The notes below the pieces were generated by a model. The model was given only the letters and a program-made list of their open reading frames with translations. It made no database searches and was not told the origin of the DNA. A program made the translations under genes and the position numbers. This document shows positions 6,650 to 18,262 of a DNA stretch of 64,000 nt, piece after piece (position 1 is the first letter of the stretch; the number at the start of each line of letters is the position of its first letter). The stretch lies in NCBI RefSeq assembly GCF_029382255.1, contig NZ_JARLLG010000011.1, forward strand, positions 1-64,000. The letters run 5' to 3'. The DNA comes from Isoptericola croceus (GTDB taxonomy: Bacteria > Actinomycetota > Actinomycetes > Actinomycetales > Cellulomonadaceae).

Positions 6650-8776
6650 TCAGGCGTCGATCTGTGAGCGGTCCAGCGCGTTCGCCCCGGCGACAATGAA
6701 CTCCTTGCGCGGCGCGACGTCCGAACCCATCAGCAGCTCGAACACGCGCTCGGCCGCCTCGGCGTGCTCCACCGTGACCCGGCGCAGCGTCCGGTGTCGG
6801 GGGTCCATCGTGGTCTCGGCGAGCTGGTCGGCGTCCATCTCCCCCAGGCCCTTGTACCGCTGGATGTCGTCCTTGTACCGGCGACCGGCACGGTCCAGCT
6901 TCTTGAGGGTGGCGTTGAGCTCGGCCTCGGAGTACGTGTACAGGTACTCGTTCTTGCGGCGTCCCGCACCCAGCACCTCGATGCGGTGCAGCGGTGGGAC
7001 AGCGGCGAACACGCGGCCCTGCGCCAGCAGCGGCCGCATGTACCGGTAGAACAGGGTCAGCAGCAGCGTGCGGATGTGGGCGCCGTCGACGTCCGCGTCC
7101 GTCATGAGCACGATCTTGCCGTAGCGCGCGGCGTCCAGGTCGAAGGACCGGCCCGACCCTGCGCCGATCACCTGGATGATCGCGGCGCACTCGACGTTGC
7201 GCAGCATGTCGCTGATCGACGCCTTCTGGACGTTGAGGATCTTGCCCCGGATGGGCAGCAACGCCTGGAAGTCGCTCGATCGCGCCAGCTTCGCCGTGCC
7301 GAGCGCGCTGTCGCCCTCGACGATGAACAGCTCGGAACGCTCGACGTCGTCGCTGCGGCAGTCGGCCAGCTTGGCGGGCAGCGAGGAGGACTCGAGGGCG
7401 TTCTTGCGCCGCGAGATCTCCTTCTGCTTGCGGGCCGTGACCCGCGCGCGCATCTCGGCGACGACCTTCTCCATCAGCAGCGACGACTGCGCCTTCTCGT
7501 CCCGCTTGGTGGAGGTCATGAGCGCCTTGAGCTCCGACTCCACGACCCGCGAGACGATCTGACGCACCGGCGCCGTGCCGAGGACCTCCTTGGTCTGCCC
7601 CTCGAACTGGGGCTCGGCGAGCCGCACGGTCACCACGGCGGTCAGCCCGGCGAGGACGTCGTCCTTCTCGATGCGCTCCGAGCCGTCCCGCGTGGACACC
7701 TTCAGCCGGCGCGCGTTGGTCTCGATCTGCTTGCGCACCGTCTTGAGCAGTCCCTGCTCGAAGCCCGTGCGGTGCGAACCACCCTTCGGTGTGGCGATGA
7801 TGTTCACGAAGGTCCGCAGCTCGGTCTCGTAGCCCGACCCCCACCGCAGGGCGATGTCGACCTCGCAGTCGCGCTGCACCTCCTGCGGCGACATGTGCCC
7901 CTTGGCGTCGAGCACCGGCACGGTCTCGGTGAACGAGCCGGACCCCTTCAGCTGCCACGTCGAGGTGACCGGGGTGTCCGGGGCGAGGAACTCCACGAAG
8001 TCCACAGCACCTCCGGAGTGCTGGAAGACCTCCTCGTGCGGGCCGTTCTCCCCCGGCGTCCCGGGCAGGCCGCGCTCGTCGCGGACGAGGATCTCCAGGC
8101 CCGGGACGAGGAAGGTCGTCTGACGCGCACGGGTGACGAGCTCGTCGTAGGCGAAGACGGCGGACTTCGGGAAGATCTGCCGGTCCGCCCAGTACCGCAC
8201 CCGCGTGCCCGTGACCTTGCGCGGAGCCTTGCCCACGACGGCGAGCTCGCTGTGGTCGACGAAGGGCGCGAACGGTGCGTCCGGCGTCGGACCCGTGGCC
8301 GGGTCGTCGAACGTGCCCGGCTCACCGCGGTGGAATGTCATGCGGTACGTCTTGCCGGACCGGTCCACCTCGACGTCGAGCCGGGCCGACAGGGCGTTGA
8401 CGACCGAGGCACCGACGCCGTGCAGGCCGCCGGAGGCCGTGTAGGACCCGCCGCCGAACTTTCCGCCGGCGTGCAGCTTGGTGAAGACCACCTCGACGCC
8501 GGACAACCCGGTCTTGCTCTCGCGGTCCACCGGGATGCCGCGACCGTCGTCCTCGACGGTCACCGAGGTGTCGGCGTGCAGCACGATGCGGATCTTCGTG
8601 GCGTGGCCGCCGAGCGCCTCGTCCACGGAGTTGTCGATGATCTCCCACAGGCAGTGCATGAGGCCGCGGGAGTCCGTCGACCCGATGTACATGCCGGGCC
8701 GCTTGCGAACCGCCTCGAGGCCCTCGAGGACGGACAGGTGGCGTGCGGTGTATCCGGACTCGGAGGTGGCTGTCAC
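6650..8776 (-). CDS. parE: DNA topoisomerase IV subunit B (GyrB paralogue)
   Basis: A 708-residue type IIA topoisomerase B subunit. In order: GHKL ATPase (LEAVRKRPGMYIGS, EIIDNSVDEAL, DDGRGIPVD, GGLHGVGASVVNALS), transducer domain, TOPRIM domain (SELFIVEGDSALG, DADVDGAHIRTLLL) and C-terminal RYKGLGEMDADQL. It pairs with a ParC/GyrA-like subunit, not in this window, to decatenate chromosomes using ATP. ParE is preferred over GyrB because a second B subunit near sigA is the usual ParE locus in actinobacteria and no recF/gyrA neighbours are present. The GTG start at 8776 is chosen because homologues begin just before GYTARHLSVLEGL. Confidence 0.9.
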   Translation of the reverse strand: MTATSESGYTARHLSVLEGLEAVRKRPGMYIGSTDSRGLMHCLWEIIDNSVDEALGGHATKIRIVLHADTSVTVEDDGRGIPVDRESKTGLSGVEVVFTKLHAGGKFGGGSYTASGGLHGVGASVVNALSARLDVEVDRSGKTYRMTFHRGEPGTFDDPATGPTPDAPFAPFVDHSELAVVGKAPRKVTGTRVRYWADRQIFPKSAVFAYDELVTRARQTTFLVPGLEILVRDERGLPGTPGENGPHEEVFQHSGGAVDFVEFLAPDTPVTSTWQLKGSGSFTETVPVLDAKGHMSPQEVQRDCEVDIALRWGSGYETELRTFVNIIATPKGGSHRTGFEQGLLKTVRKQIETNARRLKVSTRDGSERIEKDDVLAGLTAVVTVRLAEPQFEGQTKEVLGTAPVRQIVSRVVESELKALMTSTKRDEKAQSSLLMEKVVAEMRARVTARKQKEISRRKNALESSSLPAKLADCRSDDVERSELFIVEGDSALGTAKLARSSDFQALLPIRGKILNVQKASISDMLRNVECAAIIQVIGAGSGRSFDLDAARYGKIVLMTDADVDGAHIRTLLLTLFYRYMRPLLAQGRVFAAVPPLHRIEVLGAGRRKNEYLYTYSEAELNATLKKLDRAGRRYKDDIQRYKGLGEMDADQLAETTMDPRHRTLRRVTVEHAEAAERVFELLMGSDVAPRKEFIVAGANALDRSQIDA

Positions 8777-8920
8777 GGGCCCGAGCGTAGTCCAGCGCAC
8801 CGACAGGGCCGTGCAGGCACTCCGCCGTCGGCGCCGGATGTGACCCAGGCCGTGATCGCCCGCAGCGAACCAGGGCCCCCAGGCGGGAACAACCGGGGCC
8901 CCGGATGGTTTGATGGTGTC

Positions 8921-9136
8921 GTGAGCACAACGACCGAACAGACGACCCAGCCGCTGACCGCTGCCGACCGCTGCGACCGCTGTGGGGCCCAGGCTTACGT
9001 GCGAGTCGTGCTGCCCGTCGGAGAGCTCCTCTTCTGCGGACACCACGCGCGCGCGCACGCCGACGCCTACCAGTCCGTCGCCGAGCACGTCCAGGACGAG
9101 ACCGACCGCCTGCACGCCGAGCACGGCGCAGGCTGA
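8921..9136 (+). CDS. Small zinc-ribbon-like DUF7455 protein
   Basis: A 71-residue protein with CDRCGAQAYVRVVL followed by FCGHHARAH: two Cys pairs/His residues that could hold one zinc ion. This is the DUF7455 family, found almost only in actinobacteria and commonly beside the principal sigma factor gene, as here. The GTG at 8921 gives the usual length. Its molecular role is unknown. The fold and location suggest an accessory of transcription, but that is inference. A strong bidirectional hairpin separates it from convergent sigA. Confidence 0.8.
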   Translation: MSTTTEQTTQPLTAADRCDRCGAQAYVRVVLPVGELLFCGHHARAHADAYQSVAEHVQDETDRLHAEHGAG

Positions 9137-9188
9137 CCCCTCGCGTTCCCGCGTCGGCACGACGCGAGGAACGTCCCGAGCACAGCAC

Positions 9189-9221
9189 GAAGGCCCCGCA
9201 CCGTCCCGGTGCGGGGCCTTC
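9189..9221. terminator. Bidirectional terminator between DUF7455 gene and sigA
   Basis: Perfect 14-bp stem (9189-9202 with 9208-9221) and a five-base loop, in the 114-bp gap between two convergent genes. Confidence 0.85.
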
Positions 9222-9250
9222 GTCGTACCACCAGCGTGGGTGGGTGAGGA

Positions 9251-10864
<1,614 letters not shown>

Positions 10865-10931
10865 TCGAGGGGACGGTGAACCGCCCGTTGTCAGCCGGGG
10901 ACGGGGCCTCTCGGCTCGAGCGGATACCTAT

Positions 10932-10937
10932 ATTGTA
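10932..10937 (-). promoter_or_regulatory. Candidate -10 box of sigA
   Basis: On the minus strand the sequence reads TACAAT, close to the TATAAT consensus, about 68 bases upstream of the sigA start. No convincing -35 hexamer was seen at 16-18 bases spacing. The rest of the 220-bp gap up to 11084 holds nothing else I can name. Confidence 0.4.
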
Positions 10938-11084
10938 CCGGGCGACACCCAAGGGCTCGCGGAGAGCTCGGCTTCCGCGTCGTGTCCTGGGCCACGGTCG
11001 CGAGTTCTGACGGCGGTTGATGTCAGATGAACACCAGGTGTCCGGCCGCGTATTCCCTCGGGCGGCGCCAGCCACTGCCCGCCG

Positions 11085-11444
11085 TCAGGGCTTGACGGCG
11101 AGGACCGGGCACGGCGCCTCCAGGAGGATGCGCTGCGCACCGGAACCGAGGATGAGCTTGCCCACCGGGCTGCGTCGGCGCAGGCCGATGACGAGCAGCT
11201 CGCCGTTCTCCTCGGCAGCGGTGCGGACCAGGTCCTCGGCGAGGTCGCCGGTGCCGGGCACCACCCGGTGCTCGACGCCCGCGTCCGTCAGTCGCGCCTC
11301 GAGCGCCTCGAGCTCCTCGGCCGACACCGCCGACCCGGAGGTCACCACGAGGAGACCGATCTCACGTCGCCGAGCCTCCGAGACCGCGGCGACGAGCGCT
11401 TCCTTGCCCTCGGGCGTTCCCAGATGTCCCACGACGATCGCCAT
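11085..11444 (-). CDS. Universal stress protein (UspA fold)
   Basis: A 119-residue single-domain Usp. The hydrophobic N-terminal strand MAIVVGHLGTPEGKEAL is followed by the C-terminal ATP-binding signature GLRRRSPVGKLILGSGAQRIL (G-2x-G-9x-G-S type) and the final strand CPVLAVK. ATP-binding Usp proteins are induced in growth arrest or hypoxia, and their biochemical role is mostly regulatory. At 119 residues it is shorter than the usual 140-150, mainly in the N-terminal half. It lies 9 bases downstream of the DUF4192 gene on the same strand, so the two are probably cotranscribed. Confidence 0.85.
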   Translation of the reverse strand: MAIVVGHLGTPEGKEALVAAVSEARRREIGLLVVTSGSAVSAEELEALEARLTDAGVEHRVVPGTGDLAEDLVRTAAEENGELLVIGLRRRSPVGKLILGSGAQRILLEAPCPVLAVKP

Positions 11445-11453
11445 GGTGGCACG

Positions 11454-12644
11454 CTACCGGACGCCGCCCGCCCCGCACTCCCCGGCCCCCGTCGTCGTGG
11501 CGGACGCGGCGCGGATCCAGCCGGGCGGCAGGGCCGAGGCGACGACACAGTGCACCAGCCGCGCCAGACGGTACGTCTCGTCGGCGTCGAGCGCCTCCGC
11601 CACCCGGTAGGACGCCCGCGGACCGTCCCCCGCCCACCAGGCGAGGAACGCCAGGAACGTCAGGGCCGGTGCCCGCAGCCGCCGCGGTACGTGTGCATCG
11701 ACCTGCTCCAGCACCCCGCGAGCCCGCGCAAGGACGTCAGGGTCGGGAGCCACGGCGTCCGTGGGATCGACCACGCGTCCCAGCACGCGTGACGTCGCGT
11801 CGTCGACGACCGCCCGGTCGGTGGCCTGTGTCGTCGCGCGGACCGCTTCCTCGCCGCCCGGCACCAGGGTGAGCAGCGCGGCGTCGCGCACGGTGCGGTC
11901 CGCGAGCGCCGCCGCGACCCGACCGATCAGTGCGGGACGCAGCGACGTCGTGGCCCGGTCGTCCCCGGGTGCGGCCGGAGCGACGTCGACGCGGCGCAAC
12001 GCCTCGCGCCAGGCGGCGAGCGCGTCGTCGCGCCAACGACCCAGCTCGGTGCCCTCCTGCGAACGCTCGCGTGCCGTCTCGCTGCGCCGGGCAGCACGGC
12101 CGACGAGGTTGCGGGCCTGCTCGGGGGCCCGTGGGATCCGGTACGCAGCGTCGGCGGAGTCCGCGACGACGTGCCCGGCCAGGACGTAGGCCGCTGCGAT
12201 CTCTCCGCTGTCCAGCGCGGCGAGCGGGTGGCCTGGCTCGGGGCAGCACGTGGGGTCCTCGCACCCGAGCCCTCGGTAACCGTCAGGGGTGACGAGCCAG
12301 CCGTCGACGTCCACGACGGGCTCGAGGGCACGGTGGACCTCGTCCAGGACGTCGGCCGCCGCGGCGACGCCGCGGGCGGTGTAGAGGACGAGGGCGCAGT
12401 AGGTCGGCCGGGTCTCGGCGACGGCGCGGGCGAGCGCAGCCAGGCCCTCGACCGCGCCGTCGCCGCGCAGGTCGTCGATCCCGACGCGGGCGACGAGGCC
12501 GGGCCTGTCGCGCTCCGCCGTGCAGGCGAGCACGATGCTCTCGGCGGGGCGGAACCCGAGGCGGTACGGGATGGCGGCGAGCACGTCGTGCGGCGAACGC
12601 AGCGGGACGGTCGACGGTTCGGGAAGGTCGAGGCTCGTGGTCAT
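11454..12644 (-). CDS. DUF4192-family protein
   Basis: A 396-residue soluble protein of the actinobacterial DUF4192 family. The hallmark start is LRSPHDVLAAIPYRLGFRPAESIVLAC, followed by the LVARVGIDDLRG strand. A mid-protein GLGCEDPTCCPEPGHPL contains a cysteine cluster, and the C-terminal half ends in LAFLAWWAGDGPRASYRVAEAL. Function is unknown; it is usually a chromosomal neighbour of sigma factor/stress genes. ATG 12644 is used, but GTG 12662, six codons upstream, is possible. It is followed closely by the universal stress protein gene. Confidence 0.8.
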   Translation of the reverse strand: MTTSLDLPEPSTVPLRSPHDVLAAIPYRLGFRPAESIVLACTAERDRPGLVARVGIDDLRGDGAVEGLAALARAVAETRPTYCALVLYTARGVAAAADVLDEVHRALEPVVDVDGWLVTPDGYRGLGCEDPTCCPEPGHPLAALDSGEIAAAYVLAGHVVADSADAAYRIPRAPEQARNLVGRAARRSETARERSQEGTELGRWRDDALAAWREALRRVDVAPAAPGDDRATTSLRPALIGRVAAALADRTVRDAALLTLVPGGEEAVRATTQATDRAVVDDATSRVLGRVVDPTDAVAPDPDVLARARGVLEQVDAHVPRRLRAPALTFLAFLAWWAGDGPRASYRVAEALDADETYRLARLVHCVVASALPPGWIRAASATTTGAGECGAGGVR

Positions 12645-12747
12645 GCCTCGATGAGAACGCACGGCCGCCCGCCCTCGCCCGCTCCGGCAGCGCGGCTGGG
12701 GAGTGCCCGTGCTGGGGGTGGGTACCCGCTACCGTGATCCCGTGCCC

Positions 12748-13287
12748 ATGACCTGTCGCCCCCGTGCCGCGTACGGCGCGCTGTGCGTCCTGCTCGCGCT
12801 CGGCGTCACGGCGACCGGAGGCTGCACCCCGGGTCCGGGCGCCGGGACGCCGGTCCAGGCCGAGGCCGAGCAGCCTGCGGGCGCACCGGCCGGCGAGGCC
12901 ACGCCGCTGCCGTCGTTCGACCCCGCCACGGCCGTCGGCGGCTACGCGCCCGGCTTCCCGACGGACCTGCTCGCCGCGCCGGAGAGCTCGACCGTGCTCG
13001 CCAGCTCCGCCACACCCACCGCGGGAGACCTCGTGGAGGTCTCGCTGAACCTGTCGACCGAGCTCAGCACCCAGGAGATCGTCGATCGCTACGCCGAGCG
13101 GCTCGGCGAGGCCGGGTTCGAGGAGTCCGAGACGCTCGACGCGTCCGCGCTGACGGTCCAGACCGCCTACACGCGCACCAAGGGCAAGCGGAAGCCGCGC
13201 GTCGAGACGGTCCTCATCGGGGTCCTCGACGACGCCGAGCGACGTCTCGTCTCGCTGTCCGGCAGCGTCGTCGCCGACGAGGCCTGA
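12748..13287 (+). CDS. Putative lipoprotein
   Basis: A 179-residue exported protein. A short signal peptide with lipobox-like VTATGGC (cysteine at about residue 27) is followed by a Pro/Ala/Glu linker. A compact domain of about 110 residues then carries EIVDRYAERLGEAGFEESETLD and a beta-rich end (VETVLIGVLDDAERRLVSLSGSV). I do not recognise the domain; the helix-strand pattern resembles small periplasmic modules that compare two strands with a ligand. GTG 12742, two codons upstream, is an alternative start. It lies 42 bases before the polyprenyl synthase gene, on the same strand. Confidence 0.65.
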   Translation: MTCRPRAAYGALCVLLALGVTATGGCTPGPGAGTPVQAEAEQPAGAPAGEATPLPSFDPATAVGGYAPGFPTDLLAAPESSTVLASSATPTAGDLVEVSLNLSTELSTQEIVDRYAERLGEAGFEESETLDASALTVQTAYTRTKGKRKPRVETVLIGVLDDAERRLVSLSGSVVADEA

Positions 13288-13329
13288 GCGGCGTCGTCGC
13301 GCCCCCCCCCCTGCGCCTAGGCTGTCCTC

Positions 13330-14436
13330 ATGCCTTCCGCCTCCGCCCTGGTCGAGATCGAGAACCTGCGCCACGACGTCGACGGGGCGCTGAGCCGCCA
13401 CCTGGCACGCCTGGGCGACGAGGTCGCCGCGACCGGCCCCGGGACGGCCGCGCTCACCGAGCAGGTCACCACCCTGCTGGACGGCGGCAAGCGGCTGCGG
13501 GCAGCCTTCTGCTACTGGTCGTTCCGGGCCCACGGCGGGGCCGCGGAGGGCCTCGCTCGCGACGCCGTGGTCCGTGTCGGTGCCGCTCTCGAGCTGTTCC
13601 AGGCCGCTGCGCTGCTGCACGACGACGTCATGGACGCCTCTGACACACGGCGCGGGCGCCCGACGGCGCACCGCGTGTTCGAGGCCCGGCACGCCGAGCA
13701 CCGGTGGACGGGCGACGCCGAACGGTTCGGCACCGCTGCCGCGATCCTGCTCGGCGACCTGTGCCTGGTCGCGTGCCACCGCGAGGCCGGCGCGGCGCTG
13801 GACGCACTGCCTGCGCCCGTGGCCCGGACCGCGCGGGACCTGCTCGACGCGATGATGAGCGAGGTCGTGGTCGGCCAGTACCTCGACGTGCTCGTGCAGG
13901 CCGAGGCGTGGGGGCTCGATCCGGTGGCCGACGAGGAGCGCGCCCGGCTCGTGCTGCGGGCCAAGTCCGCCCGCTACTCGGTCGAGCGGCCGCTCGCTCT
14001 CGGAGCGGTCCTGGCCGGCGCCGCACCGGAGGCGGTGACGGCGATCAGCGCGGCCGGTCTCCCGCTCGGCGAGGCGTTCCAGCTGCGCGACGACCTCCTC
14101 GGGGTGTTCGGTGACCCCGAGGTCACGGGCAAGCCCGCCGGTGACGACCTGCGCGAGGGCAAGCGCACCGTGCTGGTGGCCCGCACGCTGGCCGCCGCCG
14201 ACGACGAGACACGTCTGCTCGTCACCAAGCACCTGGGCGACCCGCGGCTGACCGACAGCGACGTCGCGGCGCTGCGGGCCGCGATCACCGCCTCCGGAGC
14301 GGTGACCGGCGTCGAGGCGCTCATCGAGGAGCTGGCGACGGCGGGCCTGTCGGCGCTCGCCGCCGCCGACCTCGAGGCGGACGGTCGCGAGGTGCTCACC
14401 GGCCTGGCGCGCGCCGCCGTCGACCGCGCCGCCTGA
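13330..14436 (+). CDS. idsA: Polyprenyl diphosphate synthase (IdsA type)
   Basis: A 368-residue all-helical trans-prenyltransferase. The first aspartate-rich motif is [17 protein letters not shown], with the RRG arginines adjacent. The second is [11 protein letters not shown], followed by [15 protein letters not shown]. These bind Mg-diphosphate of the allylic substrate and of IPP. The family makes FPP or GGPP for menaquinone tails, carotenoids or decaprenyl phosphate. Chain length cannot be fixed without modelling the residues upstream of DDVMD. Position next to Rv2175c/pknL matches idsA2 (Rv2173) in M. tuberculosis. An unusual run of nine C bases lies just before the start. Confidence 0.9.
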   Translation: MPSASALVEIENLRHDVDGALSRHLARLGDEVAATGPGTAALTEQVTTLLDGGKRLRAAFCYWSFRAHGGAAEGLARDAVVRVGAALELFQAAALLHDDVMDASDTRRGRPTAHRVFEARHAEHRWTGDAERFGTAAAILLGDLCLVACHREAGAALDALPAPVARTARDLLDAMMSEVVVGQYLDVLVQAEAWGLDPVADEERARLVLRAKSARYSVERPLALGAVLAGAAPEAVTAISAAGLPLGEAFQLRDDLLGVFGDPEVTGKPAGDDLREGKRTVLVARTLAAADDETRLLVTKHLGDPRLTDSDVAALRAAITASGAVTGVEALIEELATAGLSALAAADLEADGREVLTGLARAAVDRAA

Positions 14437-14458
14437 CCCCGTCACCCGCGGGGGCGTG

Positions 14459-14842
14459 TCAGGCCAGTGCCTGCGCGACGCGCCGGACCTGGGCCCGACG
14501 TCCGGAGCGCAGCGCCTCGATCGGCGACGCGTCCAGCGTCTCCTCCTCGGTGAACAACCACCGCAGCGCATCGGCGTCGGAGAACCCGACGTCGGACAGC
14601 AGGATGACGGTCCCCCGCAGGGTCTCGAGGATCTCGGGCTCACCGTGCGGGCCGGTCACGACGAACGCCGCCGGGACCTGGAACGTCTTGCGCTCACCGC
14701 GCTTGACCCCGATCACGTGCCGCGACGCGACGAGGCCCCGCGCGCGGCTCGGTGCGACGCCGAGCGCGTCGGCGAGGGCGGGCAGCGTCAGCCAGTCGCC
14801 GACGAGGTCGTCCAGGGGCAGGTCGTGCGGTGCGTCGTTCAC
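14459..14842 (-). CDS. Rv2175c-type DNA-binding protein
   Basis: A 127-residue protein of the Rv2175c family: an N-terminal winged HTH ([33 protein letters not shown]) with a C-terminal domain ([37 protein letters not shown]). In M. tuberculosis the homologue binds DNA and is a substrate of the kinase PknL encoded next door, phosphorylated on an N-terminal threonine. Here the protein starts almost directly at the HTH and has no Thr before residue 19, so that phosphosite appears to be absent. The GTG start at 14842 faces the divergent pknL start across 63 bases, and the two likely share a promoter region. Confidence 0.82.
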   Translation of the reverse strand: MNDAPHDLPLDDLVGDWLTLPALADALGVAPSRARGLVASRHVIGVKRGERKTFQVPAAFVVTGPHGEPEILETLRGTVILLSDVGFSDADALRWLFTEEETLDASPIEALRSGRRAQVRRVAQALA

Positions 14843-14905
14843 GGCGTCAGCGTAGCCCGCCGCGCCTGCGAGCCTCGCGGCGTCCGCCGAAATACACTCG
14901 CTCCC

Positions 14906-16897
14906 GTGGCCATCACGTCGACCGATCCGCTCCTCGGCCGCCTGGTCGACGGGCGGTACGAGATCGTCGCGCGCGTCGCGCGCGGCGGGATGGCGACCGT
15001 CTACCGCGCTCAGGACCGCCGGCTCGGACGCGAGGTCGCGGTCAAGGTGATGCACGTCCACCTCGCCGAAGGGGTGGACGGCGCGAGCTTCGTCTCCCGC
15101 TTCCGGCGCGAGGCCCGTGCCTCCGCCCGCCTGTCGCACCCCGGCGTCGTGGCCGTGTTCGACCAGGGCGTCGACGGCGACACCAGCTACCTGACCATGG
15201 AGTACGTGCCGGGCAGCAACCTGCGCGGCGAGATGCAGGCCGGCCCGCTCACGGTCGGCCGGGCGCTCGACCTGGTCGAGCAGGTCCTGGACGCCCTGTC
15301 CGCCGCGCACCGCGTCGGTCTCGTGCACCGCGACGTCAAGCCCGAGAACGTCCTCGTCAGCGACGACGGTGTGGTCAAGGTGGCCGACTTCGGCCTCGCC
15401 CGCGCCGTCACCGAGGTCACCTCGACGGCCACCGGCACCATCCTGGGGACGGTCGCCTACCTGGCCCCCGAGGTCATCACGTCCGGCGGCTGCACCCCGT
15501 CGACGGACGTGTACGCCGTCGGCGTGCTGCTGCACGAGATGCTCACCGGAGCGCTCCCCTACCCGGGCGAGCCGCCGATCCAGGTGGCCTTCCACCACGT
15601 CCACGAGGACTTCCCGCCGCCGTCGGACCGGGTCGAGTGGCTCCCGCCCGAGATCGACGAGCTCGTCGCGGCGTTCACCGCACGGGACGCGAGCCGCCGT
15701 CCGACCCACGCCGGCGCGGCGCTCGCTGCCGTCGTCGGGCTGCGGGGCGTGCTCGACGACGAGATCCTCGGGCGTGCCGCCGAACCGCCCGACGCGACCC
15801 CCCGGCAGGAACCGCAGACCGGCTCCGAGGAGCTCGAGCTCACCGGTGACGGGTCGCCCGACGACGCCGTCGACGAGATCCCGGCCGGCTTCTTCACCGA
15901 GGTCTCGGTCCGCAGCAACGACACCGAGCACCTGGTGTCGGCACCAACCAGGACGCTGGACCCGGGCGAGAAGCGTGCCGAGGCGCCGGCCCGGCCGCAC
16001 CGCCGTCGTCGTGCGGTGCTCACCTGGATGACGGCTCTCGTGCTGCTGGTCGGCGGCGGGGCGCTCGGCACCTGGTGGTGGCACACGGAGGGGCCCGGCG
16101 CCTGGACCACCGTGTCCACCCACCTGGTCGGCGCGACCGAGGAGGAGGCGCTGGAGCTGCTCGCCGCCGCCGGTCTGGACGCCAGCACGACGTCGGCGCA
16201 CGACGACGAAGCCCCGGCCGGGGAGGTGGTGGCCACGGACCCGGCCCCCGGTGAGCCGGTCCGCAAGGACGGGACCGTCGGGCTGACCGTCTCGCTGGGT
16301 GTGCTCATGGTGCAGGTGCCCGAGGAGCTGGTGGGCTCCCAGCGGACGGAGGCCGTCGCGGCGCTGCGCGAGGCCGGCTTCGACGTCGGCACTGACCTCG
16401 CGGTCCACGACGACAGCGCGCCGGAGGGCGAGGTCCTCGACGTCTCGGTCCCGGAGGGGTCCGAGCAGCCGCACCACACCGTCGTCCGGATCACCGTCTC
16501 GGACGGCCCGGCGCCGGTCCGCGTGCCGCAGGTGATGGGCCGCAGCCAGGACGGCGCGGAGTCCGACCTGAGCGCCGCCGGGCTGGAGGTCGAGTACACC
16601 GACCCGGAGCCGTCCGTCGACGTCGAGGAGGGGCGGGTCCTGAACCAGGACCCGGAGCAGGGGACGACGGTGCGGCGCACCGACACCGTGACGTTGACGC
16701 TCTCCGCCGGGCCACCCGACGCCGAGGTGCCCGACGTCGTCGGCATGTCGAGCGACGAGGCCACCGCGGAGCTGGAGGACGCGGGGTTCGACGTCGACGT
16801 CAACCGCTACCTGGGCGGGCTGCTCGACACGGTCCGGTTCCAGGACGTCGACGGCACCGCCCCCGTCGGGACGACGGTGACGCTCACCGTCTGGTGA
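14906..16897 (+). CDS. pknL: Membrane Ser/Thr protein kinase PknL with four PASTA repeats
   Basis: A 663-residue receptor kinase. The cytoplasmic kinase domain (about 15-275) has all key residues: glycine loop [10 protein letters not shown], lysine in EVAVKVM, catalytic HRDVKPEN, metal-binding DFG and activation segment GTVAYLAPE. An acidic juxtamembrane linker and RRRR motif precede one membrane span (about 371-392). Four extracytoplasmic PASTA repeats follow (about 395-663), which sense peptidoglycan fragments. The GTG at 14906 gives [20 protein letters not shown], as in homologues. Synteny with Rv2175c and aroG supports PknL. Its 3' end overlaps the convergent aroG by 14 bases. Confidence 0.95.
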   Translation: MAITSTDPLLGRLVDGRYEIVARVARGGMATVYRAQDRRLGREVAVKVMHVHLAEGVDGASFVSRFRREARASARLSHPGVVAVFDQGVDGDTSYLTMEYVPGSNLRGEMQAGPLTVGRALDLVEQVLDALSAAHRVGLVHRDVKPENVLVSDDGVVKVADFGLARAVTEVTSTATGTILGTVAYLAPEVITSGGCTPSTDVYAVGVLLHEMLTGALPYPGEPPIQVAFHHVHEDFPPPSDRVEWLPPEIDELVAAFTARDASRRPTHAGAALAAVVGLRGVLDDEILGRAAEPPDATPRQEPQTGSEELELTGDGSPDDAVDEIPAGFFTEVSVRSNDTEHLVSAPTRTLDPGEKRAEAPARPHRRRRAVLTWMTALVLLVGGGALGTWWWHTEGPGAWTTVSTHLVGATEEEALELLAAAGLDASTTSAHDDEAPAGEVVATDPAPGEPVRKDGTVGLTVSLGVLMVQVPEELVGSQRTEAVAALREAGFDVGTDLAVHDDSAPEGEVLDVSVPEGSEQPHHTVVRITVSDGPAPVRVPQVMGRSQDGAESDLSAAGLEVEYTDPEPSVDVEEGRVLNQDPEQGTTVRRTDTVTLTLSAGPPDAEVPDVVGMSSDEATAELEDAGFDVDVNRYLGGLLDTVRFQDVDGTAPVGTTVTLTVW

Positions 16898-18248
16898 GCA
16901 TCTCCGCCACCTGGAAGGCCGTCTCCAGCGACTGCTGGTGGTTGAGCCGCGGGTCGACGAGCGTCTCGTAGCGCTCGGCCAGCCCGGCGTCGGAGATCTC
17001 CTCGCTGCCCCCGAGCACCTCGGTGACGTCGTCACCGGTGAGCTCCATGTGCAGTCCGCCCGGCACCGTCCCCAGTGCGCGGTGGACCTCGAAGAAGCCG
17101 GTGACCTCGTCCAGGACGTCGGCGAACCGCCGGGTCTTGTATCCCGACTCCGAGGTGATGGTGTTGCCGTGCATCGGGTCGGTGACCCACGTGGTCGCGA
17201 CCCCGGCGGCGGTCACCTTCTCCACGACGTCAGGCAGCACGTCGCGGACCCGGCTCGCCCCCATGCGGGTGATGAACGTGAGGCGTCCCTCGCGGTTCTC
17301 GGGGTTCAGCCGCCGGGCGAGAGCGATCGCGTCGGCGGGGCTCGTCGTCGGGCCGAGCTTCACGCCGATCGGGTTCGCCACGTGGGAGAGGAACTCGACA
17401 TGGGCTCCGTCGAGCTGCCGGGTGCGTTCACCGATCCACAGGAAGTGAGCGCTCGACCCGTAGGGACGCCCCGTCCGGGCGTCGATGCGCGTCAGCGCCC
17501 GCTCGTAGTCCAGGACGAGCGCCTCGTGGCTCAGGAAGAACTCGACGGTGCGCAGCGCGTCGAAGTCGGCGCCGCAGGCGTCCATGAAGCGGATCGCCCG
17601 GTCGATCTCCGTGGCCGTGCGCTCGTAGCGGGCGTAGGCCGGGTTCTGCATGAACCCGCGGTTCCACTCGTGCACGCGACGCAGGTCCGCGTAGCCGCCC
17701 TGGGTGAACCCACGCACCACGTTCGCCGTCGCCGCGGAGATCCGGTACGCCTGCTCCAGACGCACCGGGTCGGGGATCCGCGAGCCGGGGGTGAAGGCGT
17801 GGCCGTTGATCATGTCGCCCCGGTAGCAGGGCAGGGTGACGCCGTCGCGGGTCTCGGTGTCCGAGGAGCGAGGCTTGGCGTACTGCCCGGCGAGCCGCCC
17901 CATCTTCACCACGGGCGTGCTGGCGCCGTGCGTGAGGATGACGGCCATCTGCAGGATGGTCCGGACCTTGTTGCGGATGCGTGAGGCGTTCGCGTCCGCG
18001 AACGTCTCCGCGCAGTCACCGCCCTGCAGGAGGAACGCCTCGCCGCGACCAGCGGCGGCGAGGCGTTCGGTCAGGGTGTCCGCCTCGGCGGGCACCACGA
18101 GCGGAGCCGCGACCGACAACCGCGCGGTGACGGCCGCGAGCGCCTCGGCGTCAGGCCAGACCGGTTGCTGGAGCGCCTGGAGGCTGCGGAACCGGTCCAG
18201 GCCCTCCGGGTCGGTCCCCGGCGCGACGGAGTCGACGGCGGTGCTCAT
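16884..18248 (-). CDS. aroG: Class II DAHP synthase
   Basis: A 454-residue plant-like (class II) 3-deoxy-D-arabino-heptulosonate-7-phosphate synthase, condensing PEP and erythrose-4-phosphate as the first step of aromatic biosynthesis. Landmarks: [12 protein letters not shown] near residue 88, [33 protein letters not shown], and the C-terminal DPMHGNT and [14 protein letters not shown]. Metal and substrate ligands (Cys in GGDCAE, His in MHGNT, Glu in HMELT, Asp near VDPRLNHQQ) are all in place. Start 18248 gives [18 protein letters not shown]. It sits 14 bases downstream of the phosphofructokinase gene and may be cotranscribed. Confidence 0.96.
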   Translation of the reverse strand: MSTAVDSVAPGTDPEGLDRFRSLQALQQPVWPDAEALAAVTARLSVAAPLVVPAEADTLTERLAAAGRGEAFLLQGGDCAETFADANASRIRNKVRTILQMAVILTHGASTPVVKMGRLAGQYAKPRSSDTETRDGVTLPCYRGDMINGHAFTPGSRIPDPVRLEQAYRISAATANVVRGFTQGGYADLRRVHEWNRGFMQNPAYARYERTATEIDRAIRFMDACGADFDALRTVEFFLSHEALVLDYERALTRIDARTGRPYGSSAHFLWIGERTRQLDGAHVEFLSHVANPIGVKLGPTTSPADAIALARRLNPENREGRLTFITRMGASRVRDVLPDVVEKVTAAGVATTWVTDPMHGNTITSESGYKTRRFADVLDEVTGFFEVHRALGTVPGGLHMELTGDDVTEVLGGSEEISDAGLAERYETLVDPRLNHQQSLETAFQVAEMLTRR

Positions 18249-18262
18249 GGTGCCCGGCCGCC

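Noticed and set aside
6764-9136. Long open frame on the plus strand opposite parE (790 codons)
   Set aside because: High-GC shadow frame. Only its last 71 codons (8921-9136) form a recognisable protein; the rest lacks any domain and lies antisense to a full parE.
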